DNA of 64,000 bases from Ectobius pallidus (taxonomy: Eukaryota; Arthropoda; Insecta; Blattodea; Ectobiidae): the NCBI GenBank assembly GCA_964059195.1, contig CAXKWD010000015.1, positions 1,488,001-1,552,000 of the forward strand, in the 5' to 3' direction. Of the stretch, positions 1 to 10,760 are shown piece by piece. A program made the position numbers and the translations under genes. The stretch's first letter is position 1. Each line of letters starts with the position of its first letter. The notes under the pieces were generated by a model. The model was not told the origin of the DNA. It was given only the letters and a program-made list of their open reading frames with translations, and made no database searches.

Positions 1-790
1 CATTGCTAAGCTACAGTTCCTTGTTCAAAATGTCAATGCTAAGCAACAGTCAGGTGTTTTAAAAACTTCATTGCTAAGCAACAGTTTCCGGTTTAGACTG
101 GCATCGCTGGGCAACACTTTTGTGATAGAAAAATCTAATTGTTAGGCAGCCAAATTGTCTTTAAAAGTTACATTGCTATTAAAAGTTACGACTTTGAAAA
201 ATGCATTGAAAGGTAAAGGTTTTTTGTCCGAAATTGACATTGCTACGCAACAGTATCTTTTTTTAAAAGCTTTTAATAGGTAGCAATATTATGTTTAAGA
301 ATGACAGTGCTAAGCAACAGATCTTTTTGATGACTTTGCTAGGCAACAGTTTCCGGTTTAGACTGGCATGGCTAGGCAAAACTTTCGTGATAGAAAAATT
401 ACATTGTTAGGCAGCCAAATTGTATTTAAAAATTACATTGCTAGGAAAAAGTTTCACTTTGAAAAATGCATTGAAATGTAAACGTTTTGTGTTTGAAATT
501 GACATTGCTACGCAACAGTATATTTTTTTAAAAGTTTATAATATGTAGCAATATTGTGTTTAAAAATGACATTACTAAGGAACAGTTCTTTCTGACGACA
601 TTGCTAGGCAACAGTTCCCGGTTTAAAATGGCTTTGCTAGGCAACACTTTCGTGTTTTAAAACTCATTGCTAGGCAACAGTATTCTTTCTATTCAAGCAA
701 AACTTACAACCCATGTTTTGCCATTAGCATTTCACCGATATTTTCATTGTATGTATTGATCATTGAGGGATTAAAAACTATTCCTTATAG
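1..790 (+). repeat. Partial A-type monomer at left edge
   Basis: The window opens 38 bases into a monomer, so the array continues to the left. The copy carries the A-type marks: GCTGGGCAAC near 107, GCTATTAAAAG near 174 and TAAACGTTTTGTG near 478. It therefore matches the monomers at 1618 and 7400. A private change, CATTACTAAGG near 569, separates it from both. Confidence 0.95.
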
Positions 791-3270
791 ATGACATTGC
801 TAGGCAACAGTTTCGTATTTGGAGATGGCATTGCTAAGCTACAGTTTCTTGTTCAAGATGTCAATGCTAAGCAACAGTCAGGTGTTTTAAAAACATCATT
901 GCTAAGCAACAGTTTCCGGTTTAGACTGGCATCGCTAGGCAACACTTTTGTGATAGAAAAATCTAATTGTTAGGCAGCCAAATTGTCTTTAAAAGTTACA
1001 TTGCTAAGAAAAGTTACGACTTTGAAAAATGCATTGAAAGGTAAAGGTTTTGTGTCAGAAATTGACATATCTCCGCAACAGTATCTTTTTTTAAAAGCTT
1101 TTAATAGGTAGCAATATTATGATTAAAAATGACATTGCTAAGCAACAGATCTTTTTGATGACATTGCTAGGCAACAGTTTCCGGTTTAGACTGGCATGGC
1201 TAGGCAAAACTTTCGTGATAGAAAAATTACATTGTTAGGCAGCCAAATAGTATTTAAAAATTACATTGCTAGGAAAAAGTTTCGTCTTTGAATAATGCAT
1301 TGAAATGTAAAAGTTTGGTGTCTGAAATTGACATAGCTACGCAACAGTATATATTTTAAAAGTTTATAATAGGTAGCAATATTGTGTTTATAAATGACAT
1401 TGCTAAGAAAAGTTATTTTTTATGACATTGCTAGGCAACAGTTTCCGGTTTAAAATGGCATTGCTAGGCAACACTTTCGTGTTTTAAAACTCATTGCTAG
1501 GCAACAGTATTCTTTCTATTCAAGCAAAATTTACAACCCATGTTTTGCCATTAGCATTTCACCGATATTTTCATTGTATGTATTGATCATTGAGGGATTA
1601 AAAACTATTCCTTATAGATGACATTGCTAGGCAACAGTTTCGTATTTGGAGATGGCATTGCTAAGCTACAGTTCCTTGTTCAAAATGTCAATGCTAAGCA
1701 ACAGTCAGGTGTTTTAAAAACTTCATTGCTAAGCAACAGTTTCCGGTTTAGACTGGCATCGCTGGGCAACACTTTTGTGATAGAAAAATCTAATTGTTAG
1801 GCAGCCAAATTGTCTTTAAAAGTTACATTGCTATTAAAAGTTACGACTTTGAAAAATGCATTGAAAGGTAAAGGTTTTTTGTCCGAAATTGACATTGCTA
1901 CGCAACAGTATCTTTTTTTAAAAGCTTTTAATAGGTAGCAATATTATGTTTAAGAATGACAGTGCTAAGCAACAGATCTTTTTGATGACTTTGCTAGGCA
2001 ACAGTTTCCGGTTTAGACTGGCATGGCTAGGCAAAACTTTCGTGATAGAAAAATTACATTGTTAGGCAGCCAAATTGTATTTAAAAATTACATTGCTAGG
2101 AAAAAGTTTCACTTTGAAAAATGCATTGAAATGTAAACGTTTTGTGTTTGAAATTGACATTGCTACGCAACAGTATATTTTTTTAAAAGTTTATAATATG
2201 TAGCAATATTGTGTTTAAAAATGACATTGCTAAGGAACAGTTCTTTCTGACGACATTGCTAGGCAACAGTTCCCGGTTTAAAATGGCTTTGCTAGGCAAC
2301 ACTTTCGTGTTTTAAAACTCATTGCTAGGCAACAGTATTCTTTCTATTCAAGCAAAACTTACAACCCATGTTTTGCCATTAGCATTTCACCGATATTTTC
2401 ATTGTATGTATTGATCATTGAGGGATTAAAAACTATTCCTTATAGATGACATTGCTAGGCAACAGTTTCGTATTTGGAGATGGCATTGCTAAGCTACAGT
2501 TTCTTGTTCAAGATGTCAATGCTAAGCAACAGTCAGGTGTTTTAAAAACATCATTGCTAAGCAACAGTTTCCGGTTTAGACTGGCATCGCTAGGCAACAC
2601 TTTTGTGATAGAAAAATCTAATTGTTAGGCAGCCAAATTGTCTTTAAAAGTTACATTGCTAAGAAAAGTTACGACTTTGAAAAATGCATTGAAAGGTAAA
2701 GGTTTTGTGTCAGAAATTGACATATCTCCGCAACAGTATCTTTTTTTAAAAGCTTTTAATAGGTAGCAATATTATGATTAAAAATGACATTGCTAAGCAA
2801 CAGATCTTTTTGATGACATTGCTAGGCAACAGTTTCCGGTTTAGACTGGCATGGCTAGGCAAAACTTTCGTGATAGAAAAATTACATTGTTAGGCAGCCA
2901 AATAGTATTTAAAAATTACATTGCTAGGAAAAAGTTTCGTCTTTGAATAATGCATTGAAATGTAAAAGTTTGGTGTCTGAAATTGACATAGCTACGCAAC
3001 AGTATATATTTTAAAAGTTTATAATAGGTAGCAATATTGTGTTTATAAATGACATTGCTAAGAAAAGTTATTTTTTATGACATTGCTAGGCAACAGTTTC
3101 CGGTTTAAAATGGCATTGCTAGGCAACACTTTCGTGTTAAAACTCATTGCTAGGCAACAGTATTCTTTCTATTCAAGCAAAATTTACAACCCATGTTTTG
3201 CCATTAGCATTTCACCGATATTTTCATTGTATGTATTGATCATTGAGGGATTAAAAACTATTCCTTATAG
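1..3270 (+). repeat. A-B dimer repeated twice, period 1,655 bp
   Basis: The partial A and B (1-1617) match the A and B at 1618-3270. A-type marks are GCTGGGCAAC, GCTATTAAAAG and CTAAGGAACAGTTCTTTCTG. B-type marks are CAAGATG with AAACATCATTG, GACATATCTCCGCAAC, GTCTTTGAATAATGC and GCTAAGAAAAGTTATT. The second B lost two bases in GTGTTTTAAAAC, giving GTGTTAAAAC near 3134. That deletion then occurs in almost every later B-type half. Confidence 0.88.
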
Positions 3271-4095
3271 ATGACATTCCTAGGCAACAGTTTCGTATTT
3301 GGAGATGGCATTGCTAAGCTACAGTTTCTTGTTCAAAATGTCAATGCTAAGCAACAGTCAGGTGTTTTAAAAACTTCATTGCTAAGCAACAGTTTCCGGT
3401 TTAGACTGGCATCGCTAGGCAACACTTTTGTGATAGAAAAATTTAATTGTTGGCAGCCAAATTGTCTTTAAAAGTTACATTGCTAGGAAAAGTTACGACT
3501 TTGAAAAATGCATTGAAAGGTAAAGGTTTTTTGTCCGAAATTGACATTGCTACGCAACAGTATCTTTTTTAAAAGCTTTTAATAGGTAGCAATATTATGT
3601 TTAAGAATGACATTGCTAAGCAACAGATCTTTTTGATGACTTTGCTAGGCAACAGTTTCCGGTTTAGACTGGCATGGCTAGGCAAAACTTTCGTGATAGA
3701 AAAATTACATTGTTAGGCAGCCAAATTGTATTTAAAAATTACATTGCTAGGAAAAAGTTTCACTTTGAAAAATGCATTGAAATGTAAAATTTTGTGTCTG
3801 AAATTGACATTGCTACCCAACAGTATATTTTTTTAAAAGTTTATAATAGGTAGCAATATTGTGTTTAAAAATGACATAGCTAAGCAACAGTTCTTTTTGA
3901 CGACATTGCTAGGCAACAGTTCCCGGTTTAAAATGGCATTGCTAGGCAACACTTTCGTGTTTTAAAACTCATTGCTAGGCAACAGTATTCTTTCTATTCA
4001 AACAAAATTTACAACCCATGTTTTGCCATTAGCATTTCACCGATATTTTCATTGTATGTATTGATCATTGAGGGATTAAAAACTATTCCTTATAG

Positions 4096-4197
4096 ATGAC
4101 ATTGCTAGGCAACAGTTTCGTATTTGGAGATGGCATTGCTAAGCTACAGTTCCTTGTTCAAAATGTCAATGCTAAGCAACAGTCAGGTGTTTTAAAA
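4096..4197 (+). repeat. Three lead 33-bp subunits of the monomer
   Basis: Subunits of 34, 33 and 35 bp begin at 4096, 4130 and 4163. Each carries a CATTGCTA(A/G)GC(A/T)ACAG-type core. They precede the first 265 bp repeat and are not part of the 265 bp periodicity as I can align it. Confidence 0.8.
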
Positions 4198-4462
4198 ACT
4201 TCATTGCTAAGCAACAGTTTCCGGTTTAGTCTGGCATCGCTAGGCAACACTTTTGTGATAGAAAAATCTAATTGTTAGGCAGCCAAATTGTCTTTAAAAG
4301 TTACATTGCTAGGAAAAGTTACGACTTTGAAAAATGCATTGAAAGGTAAAGGTTTTTTGTCCGAAATTGACATTGCTCCGCAACAGTATCTTTTTTTAAA
4401 AGCTTTTAATAGGTAGCAATATTATGTTTAAGAATGACAGTGCTAAGCAACAGATCTTTTTG
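4198..4462 (+). repeat. Intermediate repeat, 265 bp, first copy
   Basis: Eight subunits (33, 35, 33, 35, 32, 37, 31 and 29 bp). Landmarks repeat exactly 265 bp later: TTGCTAAGCAACAG at 4204 against TTGCTAGGCAACAG at 4469, and CTGGCAT at 4231 against 4496. The repeat includes the order GGCAGCCAAATTGT, GGAAAAGTT, AATGCATTGAAA, GACATTGCT, CAACAGTAT, GTAGCAATATT, as does the second copy. The equivalent segment is present in every monomer of the window. Confidence 0.92.
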
Positions 4463-4727
4463 ATGACTTTGCTAGGCAACAGTTTCCGGTTTAGACTGGC
4501 ATGGCTAGGCAAAACATTCGTGATAGAAAAATTACATTGTTAGGCAGCCAAATTGTATTTAAAAATTACATTCCTAGGAAAAAGTTTCACTTTGAAAAAT
4601 GCATTGAAATGTAAAAATTTTGTGTCTGAAATTGACATTGCTACGCAACAGTATATTTTTTTAAAAGTTTATAATATGTAGCAATATTGTGTTTAAAAAT
4701 GACATTGCTAAGCAACAGTTCTTTTTG
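4463..4727 (+). repeat. Intermediate repeat, 265 bp, second copy
   Basis: It has the same eight-subunit layout as the first copy (33, 35, 34, 34, 32, 37, 31 and 29 bp). The two copies within one monomer differ more from each other than equivalent positions differ between monomers. The 265 bp duplication therefore predates amplification of the 827 bp monomer. Confidence 0.92.
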
Positions 4728-4831
4728 ACGACATTGCTAGGCAAAAGTTCCCGGTTTAAAATGGCATTGCTAGGCAACACTTTCGTGTTTTAAAACTCAT
4801 TGCTAGGCAACAGTATTCTTTCTATTCAAGC
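4728..4831 (+). repeat. Third, truncated start of the intermediate repeat
   Basis: Three subunits of 33, 34 and 37 bp. The first two align 265 bp after the start of the second copy: the TTGCT core at 4734 against 4469, and TGGCAT after CGGTTTAAAA. The third subunit ends in CTTTCTATTCAAGC and no longer follows the 265 bp repeat. This looks like an intermediate repeat that was cut short or overwritten. Confidence 0.8.
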
Positions 4832-4923
4832 AAAACTTACAACCCATGTTTTGCCATTAGCATTTCACCGATATTTTCATTGTATGTATTGATCATTGAG
4901 GGATTAAAAACTATTCCTCATAG
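4832..4923 (+). repeat. 92 bp segment without the subunit motif
   Basis: The stretch from AAAACTTACAACCC to the base before the next monomer's ATG has no CTAGGCAAC core. It includes CATTAGCATTTCACCGA and TGTATGTATTGATCATTG. Over the window its middle changes little: I noticed only TTTTCCCATT near 13112 and the disrupted copy at 28021-28042. The 3' end varies more (GAGGGATTA, GAGGAATTA, GAGGGACTA, GAGGGATAA; CCTTATAG or CCTCATAG). It could be diverged subunits or an ancient insertion. Confidence 0.75.
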
Positions 4924-5747
4924 ATGACATTGCTAGGCAACAGTTTCGTATTTGGAGATGGCATTGCTAAGCTACAGTTTCTTGTTCAAAATGTCAATGC
5001 TAAGCAACAGTCAGGTGTTTTAAAAACTTCATTGCTAAGCAACAGTTTCCGGTTTAGACTGGCATCGCTAGGCAACACTTTTGTGATAGAAAAATTTAAT
5101 TGTTGGCAGCCAAATTGTCTTTAAAAGTTACATTGCTAGGAAAAGTTACGACTTTGAAAAATGCATTGAAAGGTAAAGGTTTTTTGTCCGAAATTGACAT
5201 TGCTACGCAACAGTATCTTTTTTAAAAGCTTTTAATAGGTAGCAATATTATGTTTAAGAATGACATTGCTAAGCAACAGATCTTTTTGATTTTTTCCTAG
5301 GCAACAGTTTTCGGTTTAGACTGGCATGGCTAGGCAAAACTTTCGTGATAGAAAAATTACATTGTTAGGCAGCCAAATTGTATTTAAAAATTACATTGCT
5401 AGGAAAATGTTTCACTTTGAAAAATGCATTGAAATGTAAAATTTGGTGTCTGAAATTGACATTGCTACCCAACAGTATATTTTTTTAAAAGTTTATAATA
5501 GGTAGCAATATTGTGTTTAAAAATGACATTGCTAAGCAACAGTTCTTTTTGACGACATTGCTAGGCAACAGTTCCCGGTTTAAAATGGCATTGCTAGGCA
5601 ACACTTTCGTGTTTTAAAACTCATTGCTAGGCAACAGTATTCTTTCTATTCAAGCAAAATTTACAACCCATGTTTTGCCATTAGCATTTCACCGATATTT
5701 TCATTGTATGTATTGATCATTGAGGGATTAAAAACTATTCCTTATAG
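4924..5747 (+). repeat. Monomer with rearranged GATTTTTTCCTAGG site
   Basis: Where other monomers read GATGACTTTGCTAGG, this one reads GATTTTTTCCTAGG (near 5288). The copy at 11534 has the same rearrangement (near 11898), exactly 6,610 bp (eight monomers) later. Both also share GGAAAATGTTTCAC and AAAATTTGGTG. Their neighbours differ, so this half-monomer was moved or converted independently of the flanking monomers. A private T makes CAGTTTTCGG near 5305. Confidence 0.8.
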
Positions 5748-7399
5748 ATGACATTGCTAGGCAACAGTTTCGTATTTGGAGATGGCATTGCTAAGCTACA
5801 GTTTCTTGTTCAAGATGTCAATGCTAAGCAACAGTCAGGTGTTTTAAAAACATCATTGCTAAGCAACAGTTTCCGGTTTAGACTGGCATCGCTAGGCAAC
5901 ACTTTTGTGATAGAAAAATCTAATTGTTAGGCAGCCAAATTGTCTTTAAAAGTTACATTGCTAAGAAAAGTTACGACTTTGAAAAATGCATTGAAAGGTA
6001 AAGGTTTTGTGTCAGAAATTGACATATCTCCGCAACAGTATCTTTTTTTAAAAGCTTTTAATAGGTAGCAATATTATGATTAAAAATGACATTGCTAAGC
6101 AACAGATCTTTTTGATGACATTGCTAGGCAACAGTTTCCGGTTTAGACTGGCATGGCTAGGCAAAACTTTCGTGATAGAAAAATTACATTGTTAGGCAGC
6201 CAAATAGTATTTAAAAATTACATTGCTAGGAAAAAGTTTCGTCTTTGAATAATGCATTGAAATGTAAAAGTTTGGTGTCTGAAATTGACATAGCTACGCA
6301 ACAGTATATATTTTAAAAGTTTATAATAGGTAGCAATATTGTGTTTATAAATGACATTGCTAAGAAAAGTTATTTTTTATGACATTGCTAGGCAACAGTT
6401 TCCGGTTTAAAATGGCATTGCTAGGCAACACTTTCGTGTTAAAACTCATTGCTAGGCAACAGTATTCTTTCTATTCAAGCAAAATTTACAACCCATGTTT
6501 TGCCATTAGCATTTCACCGATATTTTCATTGTATGTATTGATCATTGAGGGATTAAAAACTATTCCTTATAGATGACATTCCTAGGCAACAGTTTCGTAT
6601 TTGGAGATGGCATTGCTAAGCTACAGTTTCTTGTTCAAAATGTCAATGCTAAGCAACAGTCAGGTGTTTTAAAAACTTCATTGCTAAGCAACAGTTTCCG
6701 GTTTAGACTGGCATCGCTAGGCAACACTTTTGTGATAGAAAAATTTAATTGTTGGCAGCCAAATTGTCTTTAAAAGTTACATTGCTAGGAAAAGTTACGA
6801 CTTTGAAAAATGCATTGAAAGGTAAAGGTTTTTTGTCCGAAATTGACATTGCTACGCAACAGTATCTTTTTTTAAAAGCTTTTAATAGGTAGCAATATTA
6901 TGTTTAAGAATGACATTGCTAAGCAACAGATCTTTTTGATGACTTTGCTAGGCAACAGTTTCCGGTTTAGACTGGCATGGCTAGGCAAAACTTTCGTGAT
7001 AGAAAAATTACATTGTTAGGCAGCCAAATTGTATTTAAAAATTACATTGCTAGGAAAAAGTTTCACTTTGAAAAATGCATTGAAATGTAAAAGTTTTGTG
7101 TCTGAAATTGACATTGCTACGCAACAGTATATTTTTTTAAAAGTTTATAATAGGTAGCAATATTGTGTTTAAAAATGACATTGCTAAGCAACAGTTCTTT
7201 TTGACGACATTGCTAGGCAACAGTTCCCGGTTTAAAATGGCATTGCTAGGCAACACTTTCGTGTTTTAAAACTCATTGCTAGGCAACAGTATTCTTTCTA
7301 TTCAAGCAAAATTTACAACCCATGTTTTGCCATTAGCATTTCACCGATATTTTCATTGTATGTATTGATCATTGAGGGATTAAAAACTATTCCTTATAG
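5748..7399 (+). repeat. B-C dimer inserted between A-B-C-D blocks
   Basis: The B monomer at 5748 and the C monomer at 6573 (CATTCCTAGG at its start, TTGTTGGCAGCC with one base deleted). The second half of this C differs from the C at 3271 and 9053. It has GCTACGCAAC, not GCTACCCAAC, and TAAAAGTTTTGTG, not TAAAATTTTGTG. It is therefore a C-type first half joined to another second half. Confidence 0.8.
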
Positions 7400-10300
7400 A
7401 TGACATTGCTAGGCAACAGTTTCGTATTTGGAGATGGCATTGCTAAGCTACAGTTCCTTGTTCAAAATGTCAATGCTAAGCAACAGTCAGGTGTTTTAAA
7501 AACTTCATTGCTAAGCAACAGTTTCCGGTTTAGACTGGCATCGCTGGGCAACACTTTTGTGATAGAAAAATCTAATTGTTAGGCAGCCAAATTGTCTTTA
7601 AAAGTTACATTGCTATTAAAAGTTACGACTTTGAAAAATGCATTGAAAGGTAAAGGTTTTTTGTCCGAAATTGACATTGCTACGCAACAGTATCTTTTTT
7701 TAAAAGCTTTTAATAGGTAGCAATATTATGTTTAAGAATGACAGTGCTAAGCAACAGATCTTTTTGATGACTTTGCTAGGCAACAGTTTCCGGTTTAGAC
7801 TGGCATGGCTAGGCAAAACTTTCGTGATAGAAAAATTACATTGTTAGGCAGCCAAATTGTATTTAAAAATTACATTGCTAGGAAAAAGTTTCACTTTGAA
7901 AAATGCATTGAAATGTAAACGTTTTGTGTTTGAAATTGACATTGCTACGCAACAGTATATTTTTTTTAAAGTTTATAATATGTAGCAATATTGTGTTTAA
8001 AAATGACATTGCTAAGGAACAGTTCTTTCTGACGACATTGCTAGGCAACAGTTCCCGGTTTAAAATGGCTTTGCTAGGCAACACTTTCGTGTTTTAAAAC
8101 TCATTGCTAGGCAACAGTATTCTTTCTATTCAAGCAAAACTTACAACCCATGTTTTGCCATTAGCATTTCACCGATATTTTCATTGTATGTATTGATCAT
8201 TGAGGGATTAAAAACTATTCCTTATAGATGACATTGCTAGGCAACAGTTTCGTATTTGGAGATGGCATTGCTAAGCTACAGTTTCTTGTTCAAGATGTCA
8301 ATGCTAAGCAACAGTCAGGTGTTTTAAAAACATCATTGCTAAGCAACAGTTTCCGGTTTAGACTGGCATCGCTAGGCAACACTTTTGTGATAGAAAAATC
8401 TAATTGTTAGGCAGCCAAATTGTCTTTAAAAGTTACATTGCTAAGAAAAGTTACGACTTTGAAAAATGCATTGAAAGGTAAAGGTTTTGTGTCAGAAATT
8501 GACATATCTCCGCAACAGTATCTTTTTTTAAAAGCTTTTAATAGGTAGCAATATTATGATTAAAAATGACATTGCTAAGCAACAGATCTTTTTGATGACA
8601 TTGCTAGGCAACAGTTTCCGGTTTAGACTGGCATGGCTAGGCAAAACTTTCGTGATAGAAAAATTACATTGTTAGGCAGCCAAATAGTATTTAAAAATTA
8701 CATTGCTAGGAAAAAGTTTCGTCTTTGAATAATGCATTGAAATGTAAAAGTTTGGTGTCTGAAATTGACATAGCTACGCAACAGTATATATTTTAAAAGT
8801 TTATAATAGGTAGCAATATTGTGTTTATAAATGACATTGCTAAGAAAAGTTATTTTTTATGACATTGCTAGGCAACAGTTTCCGGTTTAAAATGGCATTG
8901 CTAGGCAACACTTTCGTGTTAAAACTCATTGCTAGGCAACAGTATTCTTTCTATTCAAGCAAAATTTACAACCCATGTTTTGCCATTAGCATTTCACCGA
9001 TATTTTCATTGTATGTATTGATCATTGAGGGATTAAAAACTATTCCTTATAGATGACATTCCTAGGCAACAGTTTCGTATTTGGAGATGGCATTGCTAAG
9101 CTACAGTTTCTTGTTCAAAATGTCAATGCTAAGCAACAGTCAGGTGTTTTAAAAACTTCATTGCTAAGCAACAGTTTCCGGTTTAGACTGGCATCGCTAG
9201 GCAACACTTTTGTGATAGAAAAATTTAATTGTTGGCAGCCAAATTGTCTTTAAAAGTTACATTGCTAGGAAAAGTTACGACTTTGAAAAATGCATTGAAA
9301 GGTAAAGGTTTTTTGTCCGAAATTGACATTGCTACGCAACAGTATCTTTTTTAAAAGCTTTTAATAGGTAGCAATATTATGTTTAAGAATGACATTGCTA
9401 AGCAACAGATCTTTTTGATGACTTTGCTAGGCAACAGTTTCCGGTTTAGACTGGCATGGCTAGGCAAAACTTTCGTGATAGAAAAATTACATTGTTAGGC
9501 AGCCAAATTGTATTTAAAAATTACATTGCTAGGAAAAAGTTTCACTTTGAAAAATGCATTGAAATGTAAAATTTTGTGTCTGAAATTGACATTGCTACCC
9601 AACAGTATATTTTTTTAAAAGTTTATAATAGGTAGCAATATTGTGTTTAAAAATGACATAGCTAAGCAACAGTTCTTTTTGACGACATTGCTAGGCAACA
9701 GTTCCCGGTTTAAAATGGCATTGCTAGGCAACACTTTCGTGTTTTAAAACTCATTGCTAGGCAACAGTATTCTTTCTATTCAAACAAAATTTACAACCCA
9801 TGTTTTGCCATTAGCATTTCACCGATATTTTCATTGTATGTATTGATCATTGAGGGATTAAAAACTATTCCTTATAGATGACATTGCTAGGCAACAGTTT
9901 CGTATTTGGAGATGGCATTGCTAAGCTACAGTTCCTTGTTCAAAATGTCAATGCTAAGCAACAGTCAGGTGTTTTAAAAACTTCATTGCTAAGCAACAGT
10001 TTCCGGTTTAGTCTGGCATCGCTAGGCAACACTTTTGTGATAGAAAAATCTAATTGTTAGGCAGCCAAATTGTCTTTAAAAGTTACATTGCTAGGAAAAG
10101 TTACGACTTTGAAAAATGCATTGAAAGGTAAAGGTTTTTTGTCCGAAATTGACATTGCTCCGCAACAGTATCTTTTTTTAAAAGCTTTTAATAGGTAGCA
10201 ATATTATGTTTAAGAATGACAGTGCTAAGCAACAGATCTTTTTGATGACTTTGCTAGGCAACAGTTTCCGGTTTAGACTGGCATGGCTAGGCAAAACATT

Positions 10301-10760
10301 CGTGATAGAAAAATTACATTGTTAGGCAGCCAAATTGTATTTAAAAATTACATTCCTAGGAAAAAGTTTCACTTTGAAAAATGCATTGAAATGTAAAAAT
10401 TTTGTGTCTGAAATTGACATTGCTACGCAACAGTATATTTTTTTAAAAGTTTATAATATGTAGCAATATTGTGTTTAAAAATGACATTGCTAAGCAACAG
10501 TTCTTTTTGACGACATTGCTAGGCAAAAGTTCCCGGTTTAAAATGGCATTGCTAGGCAACACTTTCGTGTTTTAAAACTCATTGCTAGGCAACAGTATTC
10601 TTTCTATTCAAGCAAAACTTACAACCCATGTTTTGCCATTAGCATTTCACCGATATTTTCATTGTATGTATTGATCATTGAGGGATTAAAAACTATTCCT
10701 CATAGATGACATTGCTAGGCAACAGTTTCGTATTTGGAGATGGCATTGCTAAGCTACAGT
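7400..10760 (+). repeat. A-B-C-D block, copy 2 of a 7-monomer repeat (5,782 bp)
   Basis: Copy of 1618-4978. Unlike copy 1, the A monomer has an A-to-T change in the T run near 7960 (TTTTTTTAAAG), which removes a stop codon on the minus strand. Its B monomer already matches the 2446 copy, including GTGTTAAAAC near 8917. Confidence 0.85.

Larger units (their letters stand above)
4096..4923 (+). repeat. Reference 828 bp monomer with internal structure
   Basis: This D-type copy is used to describe the monomer. It parses into 22 subunits of 29-37 bp followed by a 92 bp segment. Subunit lengths in order are 34, 33, 35 | 33, 35, 33, 35, 32, 37, 31, 29 | 33, 35, 34, 34, 32, 37, 31, 29 | 33, 34, 37, then 92. 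The bars mark the intermediate repeats. Most subunits open with an ATGACATTGCTAGGCAACAG-like core and close with TTTAAAA, GAAAA or similar. Weaker subunits (numbers 6, 7, 8, 10, 14, 15, 16 and 18) are recognised mainly by position and by the match between the two 265 bp copies. Confidence 0.9.
1618..4978 (+). repeat. A-B-C-D block, copy 1 of a 7-monomer repeat (5,782 bp)
   Basis: Monomers A (1618), B (2446), C (3271), D (4096) and the first bases of the next recur in the same order and spacing at 7400-10760. Shared rare variants include GACATAGCTAAGC (near 3872 and 9656) and TCAAACAAAATT (near 3998 and 9780). The blocks part at TACAGTTTCTTG (near 4975) against TACAGTTCCTTG (near 10757). Confidence 0.85.

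Noticed and set aside
791..973. A 60-66 codon open frame beginning MTLLGNSF, present in each complete monomer and again at the right edge
   Set aside because: It recurs only because the monomers are nearly identical. Successive 33 bp subunits have lengths of 34, 33 and 35 bp, so the same motif is read in different frames and no peptide repeat is kept. A one-base deletion (TTGTTGGCAGCC) lengthens it freely, there is no ribosome-binding or promoter signal, and changes fall equally at all codon positions as far as I can see.
3077..3274. A 65-codon frame (MTLLGNSFRFKMALL...) running into the next monomer, 11 copies
   Set aside because: It arises from the 2 bp deletion GTGTTAAAAC in B-type ends. 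It is useful as an HOR marker but without coding evidence.
4570..4582. Palindrome TTCCTAGGAA in D-type monomers as a protein-binding site
   Set aside because: It is a chance product of one G-to-C change in TTGCTAGGAA and is limited to some D copies (4570, 10352, 12834, 33481, 40921 and 54980 regions). There is no sign of selection.
4650..4700. TATA-like promoter (GTATATTTTTTTAAAAG, TTTATAATATG) in the second 265 bp repeat
   Set aside because: The stretch is AT-rich throughout and the match is what composition predicts. There is no downstream gene.
7878..8084. A 68-codon minus-strand frame, and a similar 69-codon one at 15969-16178
   Set aside because: Each depends on a single private base change (near 7960; at 16114) that removes a stop. 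The sister copies of the same monomers do not have it.
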